Source of the DNA: Apium graveolens
Lineage: Eukaryota > Streptophyta > Magnoliopsida > Apiales > Apiaceae
Length of the DNA: 64,000 nucleotides
Reading direction: 5' to 3'
NCBI RefSeq assembly: GCF_009905375.1
Contig: NC_133653.1
Span: forward strand, 96,894,609 to 96,958,608
Of the stretch, positions 1 to 10,497 are shown piece after piece. The position numbers were made by a program, and so were the translations under genes. How positions within the stretch are numbered: position 1 is the first letter of the stretch; every line of letters begins with the position of its first letter. The notes beneath the pieces were generated by a model, which saw only the letters and a program-made list of their open reading frames with translations, did no database searches and was not told the origin of the DNA.

Positions 1-869
1 ATGTCGTCCATAAGTTCAATGGCATATGTGTGTAAGTGAACATATGTCATCGAATATATAGAGGTCTACAGTATATATACGTAGTCGCTAACAACATTTC
101 TACCGAGAAATTTCATTCTAGACTTAGCTGTCTCCTCTTTTTAGCAGGTTCTAAGAACGAACCATCGATCATTCTAATCACACGCAATTTAGTTGCATAC
201 ATGCCATCAATTCTCAATGTCCTCAATTTATGAGTTGACCCATCATGGCCTAACATATAAAGCACTTTTTATAATATCACATAGTATTCTCGTCTTACTA
301 TAACATTCTTATATTACGTTCAAATCTTTCTTAAGGGAAACAAAATCCTAAATGGTACATTTGTCACTATCTTTGGTGAATTCGTTGTTCATAGGGTATT
401 CGAATCCTCATGACCAACCAATACCTCCAACTATTCCAGGTAACTCATTAACCTCAAATGTGTATTTATAATGAGACTTTATGGTTCTTATATATGAAGC
501 CCTTTGATGGGCAACCTATAAATAAATAACTATGAGTAACAAGGTTCTTGTTCTCCAAATCAACCTATGGCGTTGGTAATGCCATATGTACCTCAAATTT
601 ACTAGAGACTTAGCTCCGAGTTTTATATCACATCTTTCCCAAATCATATTCAATTATGAAATCTATCATTCTCATTCTGATGATCTCTGTTGATTACATT
701 GGTCTTAATATAATACCTTAAGTAAATATCTCAACCTAACTTACTCATTGGTACTACTTCCAGTAGTCCAATGATGAACTCTATATGAGCTCTTACGCAA
801 TCTCGCATCTAGACGAAACTCTTAACACTCTTGTTTGAGTATGATAATGTATAACTCTGATACCATTTC
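1..869 (-). other. Anonymous leader-side remnant of Gypsy element P
   Basis: No ORF here resembles a known protein, and only shadow ORFs below about 70 codons occur. The stretch ends at a primer-binding-site-like motif (854-865) followed by an LTR-like terminus, so in minus orientation it should be the leader or pre-gag part of the Gypsy element whose 5' LTR begins near 870. It is AT-rich and full of stops in all frames. I see nothing else in it. The assignment to P is inferred from position only. Confidence 0.4.
854..865 (-). promoter_or_regulatory. Primer binding site of element P
   Basis: ACTCTGATACCA is the complement of TGGTATCAGAGT, one base from the usual plant initiator tRNA-Met PBS core TGGTATCAGAGC. 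It lies 4 bases from an LTR-like terminus near 870, which sets the element on the minus strand. The same motif occurs next to the 5' LTRs of the other elements in this window. Confidence 0.6.
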
Positions 870-1485
870 TATAACGCCCCTAAATCTGGGGTCAGAAATC
901 TGGGTCGTCACGCAATCCTTCAATCATGTATAACATGTATTAACTCAATAATCCAATAATTCCATATCAGAGACCCCCAATCTCTCTCACACACACACAA
1001 GTTATAGTCTTAGAAATGATAGTAAACAAGTATCATCTGTTATTATAACTCAAATGTACTTTACAGGATCTCAAACAATTATTCGTAACCTCTACATGAA
1101 GTTACAATAATTATTACTAATACCTTATACCTATCTAAATGATATAGCCCACCTTTAACTAAGCTGCGAGTAGTTACATAAAGTCTTTGCGTCTCTCACG
1201 CTTCCTCACCAACATACTGAGTATCTGTTGTGTTGTGACATTTAATAAAAAGCAAGAGTGAGCAATAACGCTTAGCAATGATATAAAAAAGTTGAAAATG
1301 AACGTTAAAATAATACTTCCATAGTTTATCGTATAATAGGGAGATTTGAAATCTCGGTGGTATACACCTTTTTATATTTATATCAAATTATAAATATATA
1401 TATATATCAAAATATCTTGACCAAGCTCTCGATAGTATTATGTACTCAGGAAAATATCTTTTTTGGTGATATACACCTTCTCATT
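870..1485 (-). mobile_element. Gypsy LTR (element P), first part, split by element X
   Basis: The terminus ATAACGCCCCTAAATCTGGG resembles the LTR ends of G1 (35650) and G3 (53669): GCCC, a short arm, then GGGTCAGAA or similar. P is therefore probably a relative of the long-LTR Tekay elements. It stops at 1485 where X is inserted, and resumes at 27474 after the duplicated TCATT. A loose repeat with the phrase GTATACACCTT or GATATACACCTT lies near 1356 and 1458. Nothing coding is seen. Confidence 0.55.
1481..1485. repeat. Target site duplication of X, left copy (TCATT)
   Basis: TCATT directly precedes the TG of the LTR at 1486. The same five bases follow the CA of the LTR at 27468 (27469-27473). 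Five bases is the usual Copia duplication length. The match pairs these two LTRs as the ends of one insertion. The LTR at 15151 has CATTA on its left and does not match. Confidence 0.8.
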
Positions 1486-2084
1486 TGTTAGGTCACACAC
1501 ACTGTAGAAGGGGGTTGAATACAGTATTTATCACAATCAAATCGAATTAAAAAAACTCAAGTAACAGAAAACAGACTTTATAATAAACTCTATTACAATA
1601 TGGAACTGTCCTCTCTCAGTGATGAACAAATATCACGAGAGCTGCTAGGGTTATAATTAATAATATTCTCGATAATGATAACACTTATAGTGTAAACCCT
1701 ATGTCTGTGTTTATATACTACACAGTAACAAGATAATCACTAATTGATATGGAATATAATTCTGCTTCATAAAATATATCAATCAGTTATCTTTTCTTCC
1801 AAGTATTCCATTCTTCATAGAATTCCTTCTTCATGCATATCTCTTCTTACGTTTGTCTTGATTTTCTTTACTTTCAATCAGCCGCCTTCCTTATCTGAAA
1901 GTTTCCTTTAAGTCCTGATATTATCTCCTAATAAATATCTCCTGAACCTTAAGTACTGATAACTTAAGTTCTGACTTCAGTATAAGTGCTGATTTCAGTT
2001 AAGTACTGATTTGTCCTGTTCAAGTAAGATCTGAAAACTAAACATAAATCATATTAGACATGACATTATCAAATATACCTAACA
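1486..2084 (-). repeat. 3' LTR of X
   Basis: It starts TGTTAGGTCA and ends CCTAACA, 599 bp. It shares with the LTR at 26870, but not with the one at 15151, the spacing around GAATTAAAAAAACTC and the lack of an 8-base insert near the TTATAATAAAC tract. A TATATAAA box lies at 1710-1717 in element sense. Five AAGTNCTGAY units lie within about 100 bp at 1912-2010, in the part that becomes U3. Confidence 0.85.
1710..1717 (-). promoter_or_regulatory. LTR TATA box of X (3' copy)
   Basis: TTTATATA on the plus strand reads TATATAAA in element sense. The same box is at 27094-27101 in the 5' LTR, which would drive the genomic RNA, and at 15381-15388 in the Y LTR. It is kept in all three copies. The exact transcription start is not visible from sequence. 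Confidence 0.5.
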
Positions 2085-2098
2085 ATCTCCCCCAACTT
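2085..2098 (-). promoter_or_regulatory. Polypurine tract of X
   Basis: ATCTCCCCCAACTT directly follows the LTR and reads AAGTTGGGGGAGAT in element sense, the plus-strand primer site. The same tract follows the Y LTR at 15756. Bases 2099-2287, between the tract and the 3' ORF stop, are an AT-rich untranslated spacer. Confidence 0.8.
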
Positions 2099-2287
2099 GT
2101 AAATTAGCATAATATACAAGTTTAACAGATATTTGATGATGTCAAAAACATTAAGTATAAATGCATGAGAATTTGACTAGATAACTACAACTTACAGTCC
2201 TTAAAGCTTTACCAACTTTAACTTCTGATAACAACTTCAGTCTGTATACATATCAGAATTTAAGCAGTTGTAGATCTTGACTTGGCT

Positions 2288-5200
2288 TCATTTTCTGATC
2301 TCTTTGATGTTAGGAGTTGTTTTGAGATAGTTCTTTAACAAACATCTCTCAGCATATTTGAGTTCATCAATCATCCTCCTTTTAGCATCTTTGAGTTCTG
2401 CAGTATCTTCACCAGTTTGGAAGATAGCATATCTGAGATCATTAATTTTTGCTTTTCTCAACTCCTGATCTAGTCTTATGACATAGGCTTTGTCAGACTC
2501 CAGATTGAATTCAAGTCCCTTATTACAAAGATATGTTCTGATCTGTGCAGTATTAGGCTTCATATCAACAATATCACCCTTGTGATCTCTGTATTTGGGA
2601 CTGCATATGCTGTCAGACTTTACATAATAAAGTCTTTTATGTCTCTGAATTTGAGTCTTCAAATAGTTTGCAGCACTTTCTGTTATTTTGTCATTCACTT
2701 GAAGTAATAATAAAACATGTTCTAGTTCCTCAAAATACTTCAGTGGTATAGCATTTTCCCTTATATGGTAAACCCTTCCATCTGTCATGAAATATAACAA
2801 GATGTGTTCTTTCAAGAAGGTATGGTAGACCATCTGTACAGATTCTAGTTGATTCAATTTTTCAGGAGTTGCTCCAACATCTGGTTCACTTAAAGAAGTT
2901 GGATCATTGGTTATGTTCTGTACTCTTCTTTCATCAGCACTACCCAATCCGGATTTATCTTTTGCTTCCTTTCCAGTAACCACTCTTGCTTCAAAACCAC
3001 TTGCTACAGTCTTCAAAGGTTGAGTCTGTTTGGCTTTAGTGAATCCTGGTAGAAGTAACTTTGAGGATTTAACATGAGCAATGTCAGAGGTTTCCTTTGA
3101 CTTATCTTCTGATATCAAGTCAACTTGAGCTATGTCAGAGGTTGCTTGCTTCATTGTTATATCAGAACTAACTATATCTTGACTCTGAACAACTGGAGCC
3201 ATGTCAGAGGTTGTCTTAGAAATCTTTCTAGAAGTCAGAGTAAGATCAGCATCTTCAACATAAATTTCTTCATCCACAGGAGGCACATAAACCTTTACAG
3301 GTTCACCAACTTTTTCTTTGCCCTTCGACCTTGGATCTATCTGCAACTGTGATTTGGCCTTTGTTGCCACAAGATTTGTCCTTTCTTTTATCACAATGCC
3401 TTTAGCCGTAGGAAGTTTCTTTTTAACAACAGAAGCTTCAGATTTGGAGTTGACCTTTTTTAACTTAAGCCTAGCTTCTTCTTCCATTAGACTCTCAAAG
3501 TCCATTCCTGGATTTTCTTTCAGAAATAACTGTCTTGAAATTTCTTCATCAAGATCCAAAAGTTCATCAGAACTTATCCTTTTACCAGTATTAGAAGTTA
3601 TTCTTCTCCCAGTATCAGAACTTGTTCTATGACTTGTAGTTTCGGCTCTACTTGATGAGAGACCTCCACCTTGACCACGACCTCCACCCATTCTAGAGTT
3701 TCCCGGGTCATTACCATCATCCTTTTTCTTCAGTGTCTTATCATGTTTGCATTTGGACTTAATTACTTTCTCCCCCTTTTTGGCATCAGCAGGTAAAAGA
3801 AGAGAGAGAAGCAATTCCATTGAGGATTGGATCTCATTGAGTTGAGATTGCTGAGAAGCTTGATTTTTCAAAATTTCATCAATCTGAGACTGTTGCTTCT
3901 CTTGTGTTTTCTCAATGTTGGTAATTTGGTCAAAGGAAGGTTTGAAAAACCTTTTCTTGTCCAGCTTGACAAGTGTATCTTGCTACATTAAGATTTCTTG
4001 AATCTTGTCCACCTTGGCCTGAGTTACAGACTGTTGACCTTGAAGGTGCCTTGTAGTAAGTGCAGTAACTCTTAGCTGTGTCTTGAAATCTTCATTGACC
4101 AACAACTCATCAGCTTTGGCCAAATGATTAGCAAGAATCTTTTCTGAAGGAACAAAGGTAACTGAGTTCCATTCCTTAGTCCACTCCTTTCCTCTAGGAG
4201 TTTCACTCCAAGGTACTGGTGCATCTCCTGTAACAAACTTTTTGACTATTTTAGCCTTTAAAGGAGCTTGCAGAGCTGCATGTCCAGAAGGACTAGCTTC
4301 ATCAGCATCTAAATTTGTAGCAACATTACCAGTAGCATCAACATTTGCAGCATCAGAACTGACATAGTCAACATCCTCTGATAAAAGAACAGTATGAGAG
4401 GCTATGGAGGCTTCAACATCATCCTCTAAGTGCTGATCTGCTTCCAAGTTCTGATCAACACCCATATTCTGATGCTCACCTATAGTCTGATCTTCAATGT
4501 CTAGATGCAGAAAAGGTGTTGTAGGCAATTCTGGAGTAACATCAGCATCAGGAATTGGTGTTGTTGATGGATTGATTGGAGCTGGTGGAGCTTCTAAGTA
4601 GAGAACCTCAGGCACAATTAGGTTGTGAATATCAATCTCATCACTTGTGCCTAGGTCTGCAGTAGATACTGGTACATTTATAGGAGACACAGGTGGTGTA
4701 GATACTGTATCTTGAGCAGTTTCCTGAGTTGGTGATAATGGAGGTGTAGATGCAGTAGCTTCAGCAAATTCTGGCTCTTTTGAGATTAGAGATTCCTGAT
4801 CTCCTTCCTTAGCTGCTGCTTCCTCATCCTCTGAAACTGGCTTGGCCCTGTCCCTATGAGCTCTCTGTTTCTTGTATCTCTTTGAAGGTGGAGATACATT
4901 GGGAGTTTCATTAGAATACATCCTTCTAAGCCTTTTGAGAAGCTTAGAACCCCCAATTCCAGTAGCCTTCTGAGAAGAGACCTTCTTAGCTTCTTTGACA
5001 ACAGGTTCTGACACAGGAATCTGTTCCTCACTGTCTGACTCATCTCTCAGAACAATCCTCCTTCTCTTCTGTTGTGTCTGAGGTACAGTCTTTGTCCTCT
5101 TGGGCTTTGAAGATGAAGGTCTCACAGTATGTGCTGATGATGAAGGTTGAAATATCTGTGAAGGTTTGAAATATGTTCTGATAGAGGGTTGAGTAGGTTG

Positions 5201-5985
5201 AGGTGTATATGTGTTATGTTCTGATGGTTGTTGTGGTGTCTGGGATGTGCTGGTGGGTTGAACATTAGGGTAAACAGATCTGTAGGTGTGAGGATCAGCA
5301 TTTACCAGGATCTGTTTTACAGACTGAGGTATCTGTAAGGGTCTAACCACCTTTTTCTTAAGGTCAACATTTACCAAGTCATTAAAAGCTCGTTTTGCAA
5401 GCTTAAAGGGTGGAATTAAGTTAGTGGTAGGTTGGGGTTCATCAGCACAACAGAAGTTATATATAAGCTGACAGAATCTAGCAAAGTACACTACATTCCT
5501 ATCTTCTGTCATCCTATCCCCTATAAAACCTAGCACATCACTTGTAAAATCAAAGTGAGTTTGGTGAATAATAGCATACCCGATGTGCTGACTCATAATT
5601 GGAATGGCATCAAAGTTGGAACACTTGTTGGAGAATGCCTTAGTGATACAGTCGAAGAAAAAGCTCCATTCCTTCCTGATATGTGCCCTTTTCAACTGTC
5701 CAAGCTTGGCCAAACTCTTCTCATAACCCAAATTGGCCATGAGCTATTGTAGAACAGGTTCCTCCGCTGTTGAAAAAGTGCAGCCTTCTGGTAAGTGGAG
5801 AGCTTTACGAACTGCTCCAGGAGTTACCACATGCTCAACATCATTCACTTCAAGAATAATGCTTGGAGTACCAGTAGCACCACCATTATCAAAATGCCCA
5901 GTCCGCCAGAATGTCAGAACTTGTTGGCTTGAAATGACTTGAGGTTGGGTCAACGCATACCCAATCTCACTGTGTGCTAAAAGAT
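2288..5985 (-). pseudogene. Long 3' ORF of X (Sirevirus extra ORF, env position), broken and cut by gap
   Basis: The ORF lies downstream of pol, where Sireviruses carry an extra gene often called env-like. Three in-frame pieces are visible: 5953-5744 (69 codons), 5740-3983 (585) and 3871-2288 (527). A TAG at 5744 and a TAG at 3983 separate them; the Y copy has CAG at the second site. Order: an N-terminal globular part rich in aromatic residues (FWRTGHFDNGG, then REWSFFF-type text around 5690), a long Pro/Thr/Ser/Glu-rich disordered part, a Gln-rich stretch near 3900, a basic Gly/Arg patch near 3680, and a compact C-terminal part (FMTDGRVYHI). I see no clear signal peptide or membrane helix, so env function is not supported. 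The function is unknown. The start is beyond the N gap; the equivalent start in the other copy is 18691. Confidence 0.7.
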
Positions 5986-6085
5986 NNNNNNNNNNNNNNN
6001 NNNNNNNNNNNNNNNNNNNNNNNNNNNNNNNNNNNNNNNNNNNNNNNNNNNNNNNNNNNNNNNNNNNNNNNNNNNNNNNNNNNNN
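5986..6085. other. Assembly gap of 100 N
   Basis: Exactly 100 N, the usual placeholder for a scaffold join of unknown size. The left side is the X 3' ORF on the minus strand. The right side is a different element's 3' ORF on the plus strand, so type and orientation both change at the gap. About 350 bases left of the gap are repeated almost exactly at about 18232-18585. Confidence 0.98.
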
Positions 6086-6558
6086 AAAACCTACCTGAAA
6101 GGTTGGTGTTCAAGTACAAAGGAGGAAGGGAGATTCAGTGGCCTCTTCACAGGATTCTTCAAGAAAGCCAAGCTGTGTTGATTAAAGTCTATTCATCCTT
6201 CAAGAAAAACTTTGGGTTCAATGTAATTGCAAGAAGATTAGTATTGAAGAAGATTGAAGAGCTAAGGAGTGTTAGAGCCAAAGATGCACTTCCCAAGACT
6301 CTTATCATCCCATACACATGGAGAAGAGTGCATCTAAGGCCCTACTGGCTGATGGAATTCATGAATGACAAGGGTGTGAGAAGATTCTTCAGACTAGAAG
6401 ATCAATTGAGTATCTCTAGCAATGAGACTCTCTTGGAGATGCAAGAAATGCTAGATCTCTCAGAATCTGATGAATTAGAATTCCACAGGCAGCTCCAGAA
6501 TCAAATTGAAGAAAACAACAGAAAGCTTGGAAGAAGATCCAGACCTTCAAGAAACTAG
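6086..6558 (+). CDS. C-terminal part of the D element 3' ORF (5' end lost in gap)
   Basis: An open frame runs from the gap to TAG at 6556-6558, about 157 codons with no internal stop. It sits just before a polypurine tract and LTR, the position of the Sirevirus 3' ORF. It is charged and helical with no membrane segment. A segment FKYKGGREIQ followed by a Leu-rich helix, and a later RRFFRLED segment followed by an acidic helix and a basic tail, resemble in order and spacing the C-termini of the X (2288-2900) and C (11876-12430) 3' ORFs. Identity is low and was judged by eye. Function is unknown. It is the least damaged 3' ORF fragment in the window. Confidence 0.6.
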
Positions 6559-6728
6559 AAAAATCTGCTCAGGCTAGAGGAGCATCTTGACTAACTGTGA
6601 GCCAAACCTTGTACATTTTATTTAATTGAAGCACTCTCAGTTCATCTACTTATCTTAAGATATATGTTTAGGATGTTTTGTAATCATCAAGTGTCTCTTA
6701 ATTTATGGCTACAATTCCAGTAGACATA

Positions 6729-6741
6729 AATTGGGGGAGAT
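6729..6741 (+). promoter_or_regulatory. Polypurine tract of D
   Basis: An AATTGGGGGAGAT-type purine run sits directly before the LTR TG at 6742. It fixes D on the plus strand. Confidence 0.75.
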
Positions 6742-6867
6742 TGTTGTGAATATGTTGTGTACTTGATGATCACTTAAACAAAAATGTCTAAGTAGATTTA
6801 CTTAGTGAAATTATGTAGCTCTCGCGGATAAGAATTATAGTCCCGACATATAACTCATTATAGTCCC

Positions 6868-7199
6868 GACGGATGATTAACTTATTAGCCATCGAGTGAG
6901 TAGCTTATGTAATAATAAGTTTGTAGCACAGTGATGTATGCACCTTTGTATAGAATTTGTAGTAGCATATAAGTCATGTTGACTTTAACTAGATATGCAG
7001 ATAGGTTGATTAATTATACATAAGCAATGTCTTGTAATTATGTATAAGTGAAATGAAGTCAAGTGCCAAAATAGCTACCGACGGATGATTAACAAAGCCT
7101 TCGACGGATGATCAAATGACTATCAACGGATGCTTAACATAGCAGTTGACGGATGATCAATCATGTCATCGACGGATGATCTGAAAGTTGACGGATGAT
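6868..7199 (+). repeat. GACGGATGAT repeats in U3 of the D LTR
   Basis: Copies start at 6868, 7081, 7104, 7126 (variant AACGGATGCT), 7148, 7171 and 7190. The last six are spaced 23, 22, 22, 23 and 19 bases, close to two DNA helix turns, and end about 175 bases before the TATA box at 7375. That is where enhancer repeats are expected. No specific factor is assigned. Confidence 0.7.
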
Positions 7200-7374
7200 C
7201 ATATCAAGAATACAAACATCAGTTGAACAGTGAAAGCTGACACACAGCCGTCGAGTTGGATACAAACACACTGTGGAAGCCCATTAAGTGGGTAATAGAG
7301 GACGAAAAGCAGCAAAGATCAAGACTGTTAGATTTTATATTTGTTCAGTCTTTTTGACTTTGTAATATTGGTAA

Positions 7375-7382
7375 TATATAAA
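7375..7382 (+). promoter_or_regulatory. TATA box of the D LTR
   Basis: TATATAAA lies in an otherwise mixed sequence about 390 bases before the LTR end. It would start transcription in the R region if the LTR were active. Confidence 0.5.
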
Positions 7383-7766
7383 CCAAGAGAGTAGCAAATA
7401 AAAAAAATGAATGAGATAGCTGAGAAACACAAAAACAGAGAAATCTTTGTAAGCATAATCTTTAGCATTTCCTGTATTCTCAGTATTTCCATTTGTAAGC
7501 AGCTGTGAGCATTTCTGCACAAAGAGTCCTCTCGATATATTATAAATATATCTCTGGTGGAATTGTTTAAATCCACCAGAAAGTTTTTAAAGACTCTTGT
7601 TTTTAATTACTTATGTTTTGATTCATTCAAGTTTACATTCCGCATTGTGCTAATCAAAACAAATATATCTATAATCGAGTTGAACATTTTTATTTCAAGA
7701 AAAAGGTTCAAGAATTCCATTCACCCCCCCTTCTGTAATTCTTGCTATATTGTTAAGGGACTAACA

Positions 7767-10448
7767 AAAGCACAATCTTCTTTGTTGAAAACAACTTAAA
7801 AACCTCTGTCTACAAATTGACTAACACTTAGAAGATTTACTTCTAATCCAACAACTAGTGCTACATCTTCAATGACAATATTTCCAGAAACAATCTTGCC
7901 ATATCCCATTGTGAATCCTTTGCTGTTGTCTCCAAAGGTCACCAAAGGGCCAACCATCTCCTCAAATTGTGATAGCAGGGCCTTATCACCCGTCATATGC
8001 CTGGAACATCCACTATCAATGATCCATATGACCTTCTTTCCTTTGCCCTGCACACAATGAGGATTAATTGTGTTTAGCTACCCAAGCAGTGTTGGGCACT
8101 TTCTTCTTATTAACTGATTTTGCAGAAGTAGAAAGAGAATTTTCAGATAAAATTGAATTCATAGACTGTTGAGCATTTTCCCTTTCACATATAGAACCAA
8201 CTTTTGATTCTATGAGATCAATTCTCAATTTGTGGCAACTCTTCATCACTTTCATGTTGCAGGGAATGCAGTCAAACTTGTCACAGAATGAATAAGGATC
8301 ATTAGCCTTAGCTTCATTGTACTTGCAGACTCCTTCAGGTGGATTGCTAACAATCTTTTTACAAAGGTGAGTTAGGTGATTTATTGATCCACAATTCTCA
8401 CACCTCTTTCTAGGAGCATCTGCAACATAAGCAAAATTATTGCTTTTGTTTATCCCAATCTTTCCATTTATATTCTTCTTTTTCTTTTTGACCTCTTCAG
8501 CTTTAATCTCCTTTACAGGCTCCTTAGTTTCTTGATTGGCTTTTAGTGTTTCAACAGAGATGGAAGACTGAGCTGTCTCATCATTTTTCTTTTCCTTGTC
8601 CTCATCAGCTATCTCCTGTTTGATGATCAACTCTTCTTCACTGAAGTTCACCTCACATGCCTTGAACAAAGGTGATTCAACTTTCTTCAAAATAATTGGA
8701 ACATTCTCAGTTTCAGTTGATTTTCCTTTGTCACTGACAGACTTCTTTTAGTTTTTCAAATCCTCATAATCAAGACCAATGGCAATGTTTGCACATGGCT
8801 TGTTCTTTTCATGATATTGGCCAATCAACTCAGAAGCATTTTTGAAGGATTTCAGCTTCACTTCATTCTTCTCCAGCCTTTCTCTCAATACTGCTTCAAT
8901 TTCACGTGCACACTTTAATTTGTTCTTTAAATATGCATTTTCTTGCTTAGCATCATCAAGCTCAACCAACAACAATTCAGTCTCTTGTTTTTCACTCTCA
9001 AGTTTTTCATTGATCTTTTTCAATCTGCTAACTTCCTCATTTGCAGCAACCATGCTTGTATGAATGTGGAACATTTCTGTGCTCATCTTTTCAACAGTTT
9101 CCTTATATTGACTCACATTTAAATCAATTGTGGTAAGAGTTGGTACCTGTGATTTAGATGATGAAGAATCTCCTTGCTCCAAGGCCATGAGTGCATAGTT
9201 TCCAACTTCTTCATCTTCATCATTATCTGAATCATCCCAGCTTTTGCCCTCAGCAATATAAGCTTTCCCTTGTTGCTTCTTTAGAAGAGCATCATACTTT
9301 CCTTCCAATTTAAGATAGGATTTGTCTTTCTTTTCCTTCTTGGGTTTCCTACATTCTGTAGCAAAATGGCCCAACTCATCACAGTTAAAGCACCTTATGT
9401 TTGATCTATCAACAGATACAGTTTTGTAGCCAGTTTTTCTATCAGGAGTGTACTTCCCTTTTCCTTTCCAGCTGCTGTCTTTGTTGAAGGACTGTGCTTT
9501 GCTCTTGAAAAATCTTGGTTTCTTCACTCTAATGTTAGAGAATTTACTAGCCAAGTAAGCCATTAATTTGTCTAGCTCATCAAGCTCATCAAGAGTGTAG
9601 AACTCATCTTCTTCATCCAATTCCAGTATGACTTGCTCTTTAGTGTCATTGACTCTTTTCCCACTTGTAGAAATTACTGGAGTTTGGGATCTTTGCTCAT
9701 TATTAGAGGTCTGGACATCATTCACAATCAGTGCACTTGAGCCATCCATTACATATTCTTGACCAGCCCTTAATGATTTCTTTTGAGTCATTTCAAGTTC
9801 ATAAGTTTTCAGAACCCCATAGAGCACTTCTAGTGTGATTCTACTCAAATCCCTTCCTTCTCTGATTGCAGAGATCTTTTGTTCCAAATGATCAGGGAGA
9901 GTAAGCAAGAACTTCAAATTCACTTCTTCAACATCATAAAATTTATCATGAAGCTGCAAGTCATTTATCAGCTTATTAAACCTTTCAAACATATCAGTAA
10001 TACCTTCCTTTGGTTTAGCCATAAAACCCTCACACTGAGAAATCAATATCCTTCTTTGATTTGACCTAACCTCCTCAGTTCCTTCACAGAGTATCTCAAT
10101 CTTTTCCCAGATCTGTTTAGCAGTGTCACAGTTGACAATGTTATTATACATTACATTGTCAAGTGACTCAATTAGTATCGGTTGCAAAGCACTATCTAGG
10201 GAAACTTTCTCTCTTTCAGTTTCAGTATACTCAGAGGCATCCTTGGGAGCATAATGAGCTGGAATAATTATGTCTCCATCTGTGGTTTCCTCAACTCTAA
10301 CCATAGGAGTGAAGGGCCTATTCTTGAGGATCTGAATGTAAAGGTGATTGGCCATTCTTATAAACAGCAACATTTTCTTTTTCCATAAAGTGTAGTTGGC
10401 TTTATCAAAGGGAGGAATCTTGATACTACTGATTTTCTGTGTATTCAT
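7767..10448 (-). pseudogene. gag: gag and start of protease of element C
   Basis: The first ATG is at 10448 (MNTQKISSIKIPPF); the open frame upstream to 10496 has no ATG. The gag N-terminus is the Copia capsid type (YTLWKKKMLLF), with a CCHC knuckle CFNCDELGHFATEC near residue 370-390, a coiled-coil-like Glu/Lys/Leu region after it, and a second knuckle CENCGSINHLTHLC near 8400. The frame continues through a TAA at 8748 and a TAA at 8064; a frameshift lies just before protease. Protease begins WIIDSGCSRHMTGD (active-site DSG) and stops at the junction with the D LTR. Integrase and RT are absent. Gag packages RNA; protease would cut the polyprotein. Confidence 0.75.
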
Positions 10449-10483
10449 TTTTCCAAGATCTAATCTGTTTACTTTCAGATTTT

Positions 10484-10495
10484 GCTCTGATACCA
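10484..10495 (-). promoter_or_regulatory. Primer binding site of element C
   Basis: GCTCTGATACCA is the exact complement of TGGTATCAGAGC, the initiator tRNA-Met primer site. It sits two bases from the LTR TG at 10498. Confidence 0.85.
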
Positions 10496-10497
10496 CT

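Larger units (their letters stand above)
6086..7766 (+). mobile_element. 3' end of a plus-strand Sirevirus-like Copia element (D)
   Basis: From the gap rightward: C-terminal part of a 3' ORF, a short untranslated region, polypurine tract and one full LTR ending at 7766. The 5' part lies in or beyond the gap. It abuts the truncated protease of element C at 7767. That fits insertion of D into C, but the matching target duplication (expected AAAGC, seen at 7767-7771) would be on the unseen side. Confidence 0.65.
6742..7766 (+). repeat. 3' LTR of D
   Basis: It begins TGTTGTGAAT and ends GGGACTAACA, 1025 bp. The U3 part has a run of GACGGATGAT repeats. A TATATAAA box is at 7375-7382. Near the end CACCCCCCCTTCTGT matches the C-rich U5 end that the other Sirevirus LTRs carry as a G-run on the plus strand. 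Confidence 0.75.

Noticed and set aside
2288..5985. Retroviral envelope gene
   Set aside because: The position fits the Sirevirus env-like ORF, but there is no signal peptide, cleavage site or membrane helix that I can see.
7557..7799. 80-codon plus ORF across the D LTR end
   Set aside because: It crosses the LTR boundary into element C and has no recognisable content.
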